Origin: CAVQDV01 sp963711375
GTDB lineage: Bacteria > Pseudomonadota > Gammaproteobacteria > Coxiellales > Coxiellaceae
NCBI GenBank assembly: GCA_963711375.1
Contig: CAVQDV010000005.1
Coordinates: 1,488,001-1,552,000 of the forward strand
Reading direction: 5' to 3'
Length of the DNA stretch: 64,000 bases
Numbering within the stretch: position 1 is the stretch's first letter; the number at the start of each line of letters is the position of its first letter. The notes under the pieces were generated by a model, which searched no databases, was not told the DNA's origin, and was given only the letters and a program-made list of their open reading frames with translations. This document shows positions 8,872-16,965 of this stretch, piece after piece. A program made the position numbers and the translations under genes.

Positions 8872-9480
8872 ATGTTGAAAGCAATAATACACGGTTTTGC
8901 GGTGGGCGCCGGCCTGATTATTGCAATCGGGCCCCAAAATACCTTTGTCATTACCCAAGGTATTAAGCGTGAACATGTATTTTTATGTGCGCTAATCTGC
9001 ACACTCACGGATGTGATCCTAATTTCCTTTGGCATAATTGGTCTAGGAGCCTTAATTCGTTTGCATCCCGCATTTGTGGAAATCGCTCGTTGGTTTGGGG
9101 CAGCATTTTTAATGTATCATGCCATTTTTGCATTTCGGGCCGCCATACATCCCAGCACATTAAAAATTGATCGACGAAAGAAGGGTAAAAAGAAAAGTGC
9201 AAAAAATATTATCGTGATTTTGCTAGGCTTAAGTTTTCTTAATCCCCATGCTTATTTAGACACCGTGGTTTTAATTGGAAGCATCGCGGCTCAAAAAATC
9301 GGTGTTGCGAAATATTGGTTTGGTCTTGGCACTATGCTGGCTTCAGCCTGTTGGTTTTTTAGCATCGCCTATGGTGCCAAAACGCTAACCCCTATTTTTG
9401 CCAGTAAACATTCCTGGAGAATTTTGGATTTATTCGTGGGTTTGACGATGACTACTATTGCTATTATTCTTATTAAATAA
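8872..9480 (+). CDS. LysE/ArgO family amino acid exporter
   Basis: A 202-residue inner-membrane protein of the LysE/ArgO branch of the LysE superfamily, which exports basic amino acids. The N-terminal helix ends with the conserved IAIGPQNTFVITQGIKREH (residues about 19-37), nearly diagnostic for LysE/ArgO, and LNPHAYLDTVVLIG near 124-137 is the second family motif. Six hydrophobic segments can be seen. A lysine/arginine-rich cytoplasmic loop lies around residues 100-112. Lysine or arginine is the likely substrate, by family only. Aldehyde dehydrogenase follows 17 bases after its stop. Confidence 0.9.
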   Translation: MLKAIIHGFAVGAGLIIAIGPQNTFVITQGIKREHVFLCALICTLTDVILISFGIIGLGALIRLHPAFVEIARWFGAAFLMYHAIFAFRAAIHPSTLKIDRRKKGKKKSAKNIIVILLGLSFLNPHAYLDTVVLIGSIAAQKIGVAKYWFGLGTMLASACWFFSIAYGAKTLTPIFASKHSWRILDLFVGLTMTTIAIILIK

Positions 9481-9497
9481 TGTTAAGGAGGAAAAGC

Positions 9498-10907
9498 ATG
9501 CAAGAATTCACTCTAACGATCGACGGAAAATCGGTGACACCTACCGATACTTTCGATGTCATCAACCCAGCCACGGAAACGGTTTTCGCAAAATGTCCTA
9601 AAGCGCGATTATCGGATCTCAACGATGCCGTTAGCAGCGCAAAGCGCGCCTATCAGGATTGGAAAGTGCTTACTCAAAAACAACGGGGAAAATTTTTTGA
9701 AAAAGCCGCGGACGTTTTGAATAAGCATAAAGAAGAATTGGGACGCCTCCTCACTCAAGAACAGGGCAAAATTTTAGCAAATGCAGAACATGAAATTGAA
9801 ACCGCCGTTTCGAGTTTCCGAAATGCTTCGACATTAACCTTGCCGATTGAAATATTATTTGAAGATGAGCACTCAAGAACAGAATTGCATCATAAGCCAA
9901 AGGGCGTAGTAGCCGTGATTACACCCTGGAATTATCCCGTGAGTATTTCAGTAGGTCGTGCTGTTTCAGCACTGGTATGCGGAAATACCGTTGTTATTAA
10001 ACCTTCCCCCTATACTCCCATAACCGTGCTAAGAATTGGTGAATTACTGGCAGAGATTTTTCCTGCCGGCGTTTTAAATGTGCTCGCAGGTGATGATGAT
10101 ATCGGAGAAGCATTAACAAAGCACAAAGATATTTGTGCCATAACGTTTACCGGATCGATCCCAACTGGAAAGGCCATAGCGGCCGTTGCCGCAAAAGAAT
10201 TAAAACGTGTGTGCCTCGAATTAGGTGGAAATGATGCGGCAATTATTTTGGATGATGCAGACATTGATAAAATTGCTTCTCCTATATTTTGGGGTGCGTT
10301 TTCGAATACTGGCCAAATTTGTATTGCTATAAAACGCTTATATGTACCCGAAAAATTGCATGATCCTCTGGTTAAAAAATTAAAAGAAATGGCAGAAAAA
10401 ATAAAATTAGGCGATGGTTTGGATCCTGACACGGTATTAGGTCCTTTGAATAACAAAGCCCAACTAGATATTATTACCAATTTAGTGGAAGACGCGAAAC
10501 GTCAAGGAGCTAAAATTATTTCGGGGGGAAAACGAATGGATCGTCCTGGATATTTTTATCCACCTACCGTTGTCACTGAAATTCGTGAAGGCGTCCGCCT
10601 AGTTGATGAAGAGCAATTTGGTCCAGTTTTGCCGATTATTAAATATTCGAATCTTGATGACGTTATTCAACGAGCAAACGACACTTTCACTGGTCTTGGT
10701 GCCTCTGTTTGGGGCACTGATTTAAATCGAGCCACAAACGTGGCGGCACGTTTAGAGTCTGGAATTTGCTGGGTAAATCATGTTATGAAGCTTGATCCAC
10801 ACGTGCCTTTTGGTGGCGTTAAACAATCCGGTGTGGGCAGAGTTTTCGGCCGCTGGGGCTTAGAAGAATTAACCGATATGCAAACCATCAGCATCAATAA
10901 AATGTAA
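9498..10907 (+). CDS. NAD(P)-dependent aldehyde dehydrogenase
   Basis: A 469-residue aldehyde dehydrogenase that oxidises an aldehyde to its acid; it resembles the succinate-semialdehyde / aminoaldehyde branch but the substrate is not certain. Visible motifs are PWNYPVSISVGRAV, the cofactor-binding FTGSIPTGKAIAA, the general-base glutamate in CLELGGND (Glu241), and the catalytic cysteine in NTGQICIA (Cys275). The ATG at 9498 is chosen because AAGGAGG ends seven bases before it; the longer open frame from 9480 only adds MLRRKS. It follows the LysE-type exporter closely and converges on pirin with two bases between the stop codons. Confidence 0.92.
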   Translation: MQEFTLTIDGKSVTPTDTFDVINPATETVFAKCPKARLSDLNDAVSSAKRAYQDWKVLTQKQRGKFFEKAADVLNKHKEELGRLLTQEQGKILANAEHEIETAVSSFRNASTLTLPIEILFEDEHSRTELHHKPKGVVAVITPWNYPVSISVGRAVSALVCGNTVVIKPSPYTPITVLRIGELLAEIFPAGVLNVLAGDDDIGEALTKHKDICAITFTGSIPTGKAIAAVAAKELKRVCLELGGNDAAIILDDADIDKIASPIFWGAFSNTGQICIAIKRLYVPEKLHDPLVKKLKEMAEKIKLGDGLDPDTVLGPLNNKAQLDIITNLVEDAKRQGAKIISGGKRMDRPGYFYPPTVVTEIREGVRLVDEEQFGPVLPIIKYSNLDDVIQRANDTFTGLGASVWGTDLNRATNVAARLESGICWVNHVMKLDPHVPFGGVKQSGVGRVFGRWGLEELTDMQTISINKM

Positions 10908-10909
10908 TT

Positions 10910-11827
10910 TCAGGAGTTCTTTTTGATAAAGCTTCCCTCTTGATATTCCTCAAAGGCTATGCGGAGTTCTTCTTGAGTATTCATCACGATGGGGCCATAC
11001 CAGGCGATCGGTTCATTGAGTGGTTTTCCAGAAATTAATAAAAATCGCACGGATTTTTGCTCAGTGCTCACAACAATATGGGAGCCTTGGCGTTCGTACA
11101 AGACCAGCGTGCCATTTCCAAATGCGCAGGGAGATTTCATATCAAAATAATTTTCGCCTTCTGCGTTAACAGAATAGGGATCGCGACGTTCATCAAAATA
11201 GCCTTCGCCATCGATAATATAAGCCATGACATTGTGATCGGCTTTTAAAATATGAGTAAAAGATTTATGCGCCGGCACGGTGATATCTAGATATTCCGGA
11301 TTTGCCATAATATCCTGTGCGGGACCCATTGTGCCGTTCACTTCGCCGCAAATAATTCGGACGGAGGCGCCATCTTGCGTTGTAATTAGGGGTATTGTTT
11401 GGCTCTTAATTTCTCGATAACGAGGGCCCATCATTTTCGATTTTGCCGGTAAATTGGCCCAAAGTTGGAAGCCCAGCATTTCGCCTTTGTAATTTCCCTG
11501 TGGCATTTCTTGATGAATAATTCCACTCCCTGCAGTCATCCATTGCACATCGCCAGCTGCTATATTGCCTTTATTGCCCATGTTGTCGCCGTGTTCCACA
11601 TTGCCATCTAAAACATAGGTGATGGTCTCGATGCCTCGATGAGGATGCCATGGGAAACCGGCTCGATATTCAGCGGGATTTTCCGAACGAAAATCGTCGA
11701 GAAGCAGAAATGGATCGAGCAAAGGAAGCTCGTGAGGACCAAACGCACGATTGAGATGCACTCCAGCGCCTTCAATGGTAGGCTTACTTTTCCAGATTTT
11801 ATGAACCTTGCGTTGGAGTTTATTCAT
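10910..11827 (-). CDS. Pirin family protein
   Basis: A 305-residue bicupin of the pirin family. The N-terminal cupin carries the metal-site pattern FPWHPHRGIETITYVLDG followed by EHGD (about residues 59-80), giving the histidines and glutamate that bind iron in pirins. The IIHQEMPQ segment near 103-110 and a C-terminal Pirin_C cupin from about 180 complete the fold. Bacterial pirins act as quercetinase-like oxidoreductases or as modulators of metabolic enzymes; which applies here is unknown. AAGGAG lies upstream of the ATG. Confidence 0.93.
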   Translation of the reverse strand: MNKLQRKVHKIWKSKPTIEGAGVHLNRAFGPHELPLLDPFLLLDDFRSENPAEYRAGFPWHPHRGIETITYVLDGNVEHGDNMGNKGNIAAGDVQWMTAGSGIIHQEMPQGNYKGEMLGFQLWANLPAKSKMMGPRYREIKSQTIPLITTQDGASVRIICGEVNGTMGPAQDIMANPEYLDITVPAHKSFTHILKADHNVMAYIIDGEGYFDERRDPYSVNAEGENYFDMKSPCAFGNGTLVLYERQGSHIVVSTEQKSVRFLLISGKPLNEPIAWYGPIVMNTQEELRIAFEEYQEGSFIKKNS

Positions 11828-11958
11828 TTGTCTTTCTCCTTAATTGTGAATTTTTTGAATAAGCTTTTATATTATATACCGATTTTTCAATGTTGCATTG
11901 AATGGCCGTAATTAACATGCTATTTTTATCATCAAAATCTTATCAAGGGGATACCATA

Positions 11959-12885
11959 ATGTTTATTAGATCTTTTAAGGTACTTTTCTGTATTTTTACC
12001 CTATTTTTCACCTCTTCTGGCTTCTCAAGCGTTGCCATGCAACATTTCATGATGCTTGACCCAGGCATGCTGATTACCATGAAAGAACAGCAAGATGTTT
12101 ATAAAACTGAATTATTGAAGAAGCATCCTGTTATTGTTGCGCTTTTTGGTGCGGAAGGCGGGACTTATGTTCTATATAGACCCGGACAAAATCCCCTTGT
12201 GGCCAATCCCATGTCTTCGGCACTTGGGTATGAATTAGCGGCGATCGTGGAGCATTCTGCAATGGATGCCTATGAGTTGAGTATTCAAGGCCTAAATAAT
12301 CCGGGAAAAGACAATTTTTGGATTACCAAGATGAAATCTTTATCGGAAAAAATTACACTCGCTCAAAGCAGTGTTTCAAAGTTAGCGCTTTCAAAAAATG
12401 AAACCGTATTGCTACAGAATATTTTTACGCAGAGCCAGCAATTTATTGCCGACAATATTAAACAACATTCACTGTCACTCGCACGCTCGAATGCTTACGC
12501 AGAAGCGATAAAACCGAATTTTGAAAAACTTTCACAAATGGTTGTCGCAGATCAAATTCAGTATGGAATCGAGGTTGTCAAAAAATGGAAAACCCTATTG
12601 GGGTCGGATTGGAAAAATACCTATGGCACGGTTCTTTATATTCCTGTTGCTCCAAAGAATAGTATTTTATTGTCAATTTTAACTGAGCTTATGGGAAAAG
12701 AAGCTTTTAATAAGCAGCTATTTTATTTTACGTCGAATTCCTATTCGCCTACGGGAGATCAGGCCATTAGTTTTTTAACGAATGCTAGGCCAGATAAAGC
12801 ACTTGCCGACCAAGTTTTTGGGCAATATTTTTTCGATTATTCAGGGATTTTAAGTCAAACGTCACAAAAAATTATTGGCAAATAA
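11959..12885 (+). CDS. Secreted protein of unknown function
   Basis: Not recognised. A 308-residue protein that begins with a clear signal sequence (MFIRSFKVLFCIFTLFFTSSGFSS), so it is probably periplasmic or exported. The mature part is mixed helical, rich in Gln, Lys and Ser, with a GAEGGTYVLYRPGQNP segment (about residues 57-72) that could suggest a histidine-phosphatase- or esterase-like core, but no catalytic motif is secure. The ATG at 11959 follows AAGGGG. The open frame upstream to 11902 lacks a ribosome binding site. It converges on the cyclase gene with two bases between the stop codons. No transfer signature. Confidence 0.75.
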   Translation: MFIRSFKVLFCIFTLFFTSSGFSSVAMQHFMMLDPGMLITMKEQQDVYKTELLKKHPVIVALFGAEGGTYVLYRPGQNPLVANPMSSALGYELAAIVEHSAMDAYELSIQGLNNPGKDNFWITKMKSLSEKITLAQSSVSKLALSKNETVLLQNIFTQSQQFIADNIKQHSLSLARSNAYAEAIKPNFEKLSQMVVADQIQYGIEVVKKWKTLLGSDWKNTYGTVLYIPVAPKNSILLSILTELMGKEAFNKQLFYFTSNSYSPTGDQAISFLTNARPDKALADQVFGQYFFDYSGILSQTSQKIIGK

Positions 12886-12887
12886 GC

Positions 12888-13928
12888 TTATTTTGTTTCT
12901 ACTACTTCAATACCATTCCAATCTTCAGGAACGCCACTCACCATATAATTAGCACAGCGTCTTAAATACAGTTGACCAGCCTTATCTTCCGGAAAGGCTT
13001 TTAGAGCCGCGGTAAATTTAACACTGCCTTCGGCAAAACTTTTTGCGAAATATAATTCTAATCCTTCTTCAAAGGCGGGTTTAGCTTCTAATTTTTTTTC
13101 TGCAATATCGCTTGGTTCGGCATTCAAAATTTCAAAAACTTCGATAACATTTTTTTTTCCTACAACTTGCATTTTTCCTAGAAAACGAGTGTTATATTCT
13201 TCTTTATGTATTTTGGATAAGGTGCTGCTACTAATAATGAGAGAAGATTGATATTGGCGAGTTAAGCCTTCTAATCGAGATGCCAAATTAACCGCATCAG
13301 AAATTACTGTGCTTTGCATACGTTCCTGCACGCCAATGATGCCGAGCATTAAGGTACCCGTATGCAAGCCAATGCCCATTTTGATGGATGAAAAAGCGGC
13401 CTTAGATCGAGCTAAATTGTATTCACCCAATGCTTTTTGCATATCAATACTGGCCTTAATGGCATCATCGGGCGTATTAAAAAGTGCCATGATGGCATCG
13501 CCAATAAATTTATCGATAAATCCGTGATGCAAATGAATGGGGGGTTCAACGTGCTTTAAATAGCCATTAACAAATTTAAAATTGTCACCTGGGGTCATCG
13601 ATTCTGAAAGAGTGGTAAAGGCAAAAATATCGGAAAACAGAACCGTCATTTCTCGTTCAACATAGTCGCCTAGTGCAATATCCAGTGTGCTTTCCTTTGA
13701 TAAACTTTCGAGAAATTCCTTGGGAACAAATTTACTGAATATTTCTAGTTGTTTTTTCTTTTCTTCTGTCAGGCGCTCGGCGCTAACGGTTTCTAATAAT
13801 GCTCGGTTTTGCTCCATCATTTCCTCAAGTTCTTGTCGATGTTCGATGGAGAGCTTAAGCTTATGTTGCAGGATTTGATTTTCCTTTTTCAGTATTTCAA
13901 GTTGCGCGGTAAGCGGAACTTCACTCAT
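12888..13928 (-). CDS. Class III adenylate/guanylate cyclase with N-terminal coiled coil
   Basis: A soluble 346-residue cyclase. Residues 8-65 form a coiled coil, and the catalytic domain spans about 92-275. All expected active-site positions are present: metal aspartates Asp100 (VLFSDIFAF) and Asp144 (FIGDAIMALF), substrate-determining Lys140 and Asp211, and transition-state Asn214 and Arg218. The Lys/Asp pair favours ATP, hence cAMP. A helical C-terminal stretch of about 70 residues follows. The start codon lies inside the end of the FIST gene (8-base overlap). A GTG nine bases upstream is an alternative start. The overlap suggests the FIST protein senses a ligand and controls this enzyme. 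Confidence 0.9.
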   Translation of the reverse strand: MSEVPLTAQLEILKKENQILQHKLKLSIEHRQELEEMMEQNRALLETVSAERLTEEKKKQLEIFSKFVPKEFLESLSKESTLDIALGDYVEREMTVLFSDIFAFTTLSESMTPGDNFKFVNGYLKHVEPPIHLHHGFIDKFIGDAIMALFNTPDDAIKASIDMQKALGEYNLARSKAAFSSIKMGIGLHTGTLMLGIIGVQERMQSTVISDAVNLASRLEGLTRQYQSSLIISSSTLSKIHKEEYNTRFLGKMQVVGKKNVIEVFEILNAEPSDIAEKKLEAKPAFEEGLELYFAKSFAEGSVKFTAALKAFPEDKAGQLYLRRCANYMVSGVPEDWNGIEVVETK

Positions 13929-15075
13929 CCCGTTCACCCATTAACACAGAGACAAATGTTTCATTGTGAACAAAGGTCGAGGTTCCCATTTTTAAGGGGC
14001 CGATTTGGGCGAAACTGTAAAATCCAAAAAATGGAACTTCATTTTTTAGGGCTTTTTGAACAATTTCGGTTTCTTCTTTTGTTCTCGTGCCTAAAAGTGC
14101 CTGTCGACAAATGCAGCTCACGATGAAACAAACATCCGCTTTTTTAGGTTCTTTTAAAAGGGTTTCATCCATCGACTGTTGAGTAGCATTTAATATTTTT
14201 TCAGGTGTCGAGCTCGCAATGCAAACTTGTGAGCCTGGCTCTGGGAAAGCACAGCAAAAAGCCACACTTCCGTCACTGTCATTTTCTTTTAGAGGGCCCC
14301 TTAAATAAAATTCTTTTTGCCCGGGTTCATAAACCGCTAAGGGATGCGCCATAGTGGGCTTTCGACTTTTTAAATAATGTTCGTAAAAATCTAAGGCTTT
14401 AGATTGGTCAATTTCGAGAGCGACATTTACTTCGCTCTTGCTGAGCGGTTTAAGGGGCGATAAAGGCAGCCAACCACTAGCGGCTGAATAGGATAATTCT
14501 AATGGCCCAGTAAAAAATACCATCGGAGCAGCGGATTTTAGAATTTCATTATTATAAAATTGAAAAACATTGAATTTAAATGAATCTGAAGAAGCCCCTC
14601 CCAGCACGGGAAAATTGGTCCCCAAACGTTTTTTGAAATTCCCGACAATACGTTCCACCGTCATATCCAAGGAATCGGGTACTGTAATGCAACAAACCGC
14701 TTTTTCAAGAACACCACTGGGTAAATCCTCTAGTGCTTTTTGGTAGCTCGTTTCAAAATTGTTTTTTGAAACATCTCGGATTACCGTGCCATACACGTTA
14801 ATCTTATCCATGCAAAATAATGCTAGGACTACTGAACCTTCGCAGAATCCTTGAACAGAAGACAATTCGGAAACCGAAGAGCCACCGATCAAAATAATAT
14901 CGGGAAATGTGCTATTTATTTTTTCTAGAATAATTTTATGATCATACTGAGCGTTGGAAAACAGAATGCCGAGCTTAGGTTTCTTTCCCTGTAATTTTTC
15001 CAGACATTGTTGAACCACATCTTCGGCGGCATCTTTAGCCTCAACATATTCACTTTGCCCTATGATTACTTTCAT
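13921..15075 (-). CDS. FIST N- and C-domain sensory protein
   Basis: A 384-residue protein with the FIST_N domain (about 30-230; PKLGILFSNAQYDHKIILEKI, then GGSSVSELSS) followed by FIST_C (about 235-365; the LYE-like AVYEPGQKEFYLRGPL and a CICRQALLG cysteine-containing segment). FIST domains are predicted small-ligand, possibly amino acid, sensors in bacterial signal transduction. There is no membrane segment. It is translated just ahead of, and overlapping with, a class III cyclase, so it probably feeds a signal into cAMP synthesis. Divergent from metN, with the riboswitch region between them. Confidence 0.88.
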   Translation of the reverse strand: MKVIIGQSEYVEAKDAAEDVVQQCLEKLQGKKPKLGILFSNAQYDHKIILEKINSTFPDIILIGGSSVSELSSVQGFCEGSVVLALFCMDKINVYGTVIRDVSKNNFETSYQKALEDLPSGVLEKAVCCITVPDSLDMTVERIVGNFKKRLGTNFPVLGGASSDSFKFNVFQFYNNEILKSAAPMVFFTGPLELSYSAASGWLPLSPLKPLSKSEVNVALEIDQSKALDFYEHYLKSRKPTMAHPLAVYEPGQKEFYLRGPLKENDSDGSVAFCCAFPEPGSQVCIASSTPEKILNATQQSMDETLLKEPKKADVCFIVSCICRQALLGTRTKEETEIVQKALKNEVPFFGFYSFAQIGPLKMGTSTFVHNETFVSVLMGERDE

Positions 15076-15127
15076 GTCCTTATCCTCTTTTATGAGCTCT
15101 ATTCCATATTAAAGCCCAAAGATCTAA

Positions 15128-15157
15128 TTGACAAGGCCGCCAAAGGTGCATTAGTAT
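15128..15157 (+). promoter_or_regulatory. Promoter of metNIQ
   Basis: TTGACA at 15128-15133 is a perfect -35 box. TAGTAT at 15152-15157, 18 bases later, is a four-of-six -10 box. The predicted start of transcription is near 15164, which is exactly where the riboswitch-like element begins. Confidence 0.65.
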
Positions 15158-15161
15158 TGAA

Positions 15162-15219
15162 AATTGCGCCGATTTGAGCAACAGCTTGCGGGCGCCCTAA
15201 AAATGCAGCTAAAGCGGAA
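15162..15219 (+). promoter_or_regulatory. SAM-II-like riboswitch in metNIQ leader
   Basis: The element matches the compact SAM-II (metA-type) aptamer as I remember it. GCGCC (15166-15170) pairs with GGCGC (15191-15195). Between them come the loop GATTTGAGC and a TTGC close to the 3' strand of the stem. The single-stranded conserved tail TAAAAATGCAGCTAAAGCGG (15198-15217) corresponds to the consensus TAAATGTAGCTAAAAAGGG. It lies between the promoter and the methionine importer genes, a standard SAM-regulated target. An intrinsic terminator follows six bases downstream. Assigned by eye without a covariance model. Confidence 0.72.
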
Positions 15220-15225
15220 CAAATG

Positions 15226-15254
15226 ACCACCGCTTTAAGCTGGTGGTTTTTTTT
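15226..15254 (+). terminator. Intrinsic terminator in metNIQ leader
   Basis: ACCACC (15226-15231) pairs with GGTGGT (15242-15247), extended by GCT/AGC past one bulged T, and is followed by eight T residues (15247-15254). It lies ahead of the metN ATG at 15265 on the same strand, so it should act as the switchable terminator of the upstream SAM-II-like element. Confidence 0.75.
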
Positions 15255-15264
15255 CAGGTTGAAA

Positions 15265-16320
15265 ATGATTCAATTAAATCGAGTTTATAAATCCTATCCG
15301 AGTCCATCCGGCACTATTACGGCCTTGTCGGATATCAATTTGCATGTTCGTGAAGGCGAGATATTTGGCGTGATCGGCAAAAGTGGTGCTGGGAAAAGCA
15401 CGCTCATTCGTTGCGTGAATTTATTAGAGCGGCCTTCGCAAGGCGAGGTTATTGTCGATGGCAAGAATATTATGCAATTATCGATGCGTGATCTTCGATT
15501 AAGTCGCCATAATATTGGAATGGTATTTCAGCATTTTAATTTATTATCCTCTCGAACGGCATATGAAAATATTTCATTCCCCTTGGAATTGCTTGGAAAA
15601 AGCAAATCGGAAATTGAGAAAATTGTGCCCCCTTTAATTCGATTAGTGGGTTTGGAAAATCGTGAAGATGCTTATCCATCTCAACTTAGTGGCGGACAAA
15701 AGCAGCGGGTGGCCATCGCAAGAGCTTTGTCAACGAAACCAAAAGTTCTGCTTTGCGATGAAATGACCTCTGCCTTAGATCCCGAAACTACCCGTTCAAT
15801 TTTGTCGCTTATTCGCGATATCAATGAAGAATTTAATTTAACAATATTACTGATCACGCATGAAATGGATGTAATTAAATCGATTGCTGATCACGTGGCC
15901 GTACTGGATCAGGGCAAAATCATCGAGAAAACCGACGTGGTGAGCTTATTTAGAAAGCCCGAAACCGAGGTGGCTAAATCCTTTGCCCAGTCGACATTTA
16001 AATTAGAATTGCCAAAAATCTTGCAAGAAAAAATTCAAAAAAACAGAATTGTGAATGGGCATTTGCTTGTTCGTTTGCATTTCGTTGGCCAGTCAACCGC
16101 GAGGCCTATTGTTGATGATTTGGTTCGACACTACAAAGTGCGAGTGAATATTTTACAAGCCAACATCGAATTTTTACGTTATCAAGTGGTTGGAATTATG
16201 GTGGTCAGTTTGCAGGGCAATACGGAAGAAATGGAATCCGCCGAAAATTATTTGCATCAACAAGGATTGGAAATTGAGGAGCTAGGCTATGTCGCCGACG
16301 ATGACTGGTTTAATAATTAA
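15265..16320 (+). CDS. metN: Methionine ABC transporter ATP-binding protein
   Basis: ATPase of the MetNIQ importer for L- and D-methionine. The 351-residue product has Walker A GKSGAGKST (residues 38-46), Q-loop MVFQHFNLLSS, signature LSGGQKQRVAIARAL, Walker B VLLCDEMTSALD, the switch histidine in LLITHEMD, and a C-terminal NIL domain (about 270-345) that binds methionine and causes trans-inhibition. I start at the ATG at 15265 because MIQLNRV aligns with other MetN starts. An in-frame ATG at 15223, just after the riboswitch and inside the terminator region, would add 14 residues. It overlaps metI by 32 bases. Confidence 0.95.
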   Translation: MIQLNRVYKSYPSPSGTITALSDINLHVREGEIFGVIGKSGAGKSTLIRCVNLLERPSQGEVIVDGKNIMQLSMRDLRLSRHNIGMVFQHFNLLSSRTAYENISFPLELLGKSKSEIEKIVPPLIRLVGLENREDAYPSQLSGGQKQRVAIARALSTKPKVLLCDEMTSALDPETTRSILSLIRDINEEFNLTILLITHEMDVIKSIADHVAVLDQGKIIEKTDVVSLFRKPETEVAKSFAQSTFKLELPKILQEKIQKNRIVNGHLLVRLHFVGQSTARPIVDDLVRHYKVRVNILQANIEFLRYQVVGIMVVSLQGNTEEMESAENYLHQQGLEIEELGYVADDDWFNN

Positions 16321-16963
16321 TGCAAGTTTTCAAACTATGGTTATGGTGTTGGTTTCTTGCCTAATTTCTGTAATAGTGGGTTTGCCACTTGGCGTTCTTT
16401 TATTGGTGACACGAAAAAACCATATTTTGCCGGGGGTTTCGCTCAATCGGATTATCTCAGCCATTGTAAATATTGTCCGCTCTGTTCCCTTTATTATTTT
16501 AATGGTAGCCATTACGCCTCTCACCCAAATTATTGTGGGCACTTCCATCGGTACCGCGGCTGCGATAGTACCCCTCTCTCTATCGGCTATCCCATTTTTT
16601 GCTCGCTTGGTGGAAAGTGCTTTAAATGAGGTTTCTTCAGGGCTTGTGGAAGCCGCATTGGCAATGGGTGCATCGCCTTTCCAAATTATTCGATATGTCT
16701 TAATCCCCGAATCGATAGGAAGTATTATTCGTGCCATCACGATCACCCTTGTCGCTTTGGTGGGGTATTCCGCCATGGCGGGTGCCATTGGAGGCGGCGG
16801 TCTAGGTGATTTAGCCATTCGCTACGGGTACCAGCGTTTTGAGTTATTTGTTATGTTTGTGACGGTTGTAATTTTAGTGATAGTCGTTCAAGCTTTGCAA
16901 ATGATCGGCGATTGGACCGTAAAAAATATTGCATCGCGACGTGGTGCGGAATTAACGAGGTAG
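16289..16963 (+). CDS. metI: Methionine ABC transporter permease
   Basis: Inner-membrane permease of MetNIQ, 224 residues with five hydrophobic segments. The EAA-type loop that contacts MetN is SGLVEAALAMGASPFQIIRYVLIPES (about residues 117-142), and GYSAMAGAIGGGGLGDLAIRYGYQR near 158-182 is characteristic of MetI. The ATG at 16289 has GAGGAG eight bases upstream and lies within the end of metN. An in-frame ATG at 16301 is an alternative. The stop is two bases before metQ. Confidence 0.95.
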   Translation: MSPTMTGLIINASFQTMVMVLVSCLISVIVGLPLGVLLLVTRKNHILPGVSLNRIISAIVNIVRSVPFIILMVAITPLTQIIVGTSIGTAAAIVPLSLSAIPFFARLVESALNEVSSGLVEAALAMGASPFQIIRYVLIPESIGSIIRAITITLVALVGYSAMAGAIGGGGLGDLAIRYGYQRFELFVMFVTVVILVIVVQALQMIGDWTVKNIASRRGAELTR

Positions 16964-16965
16964 AA

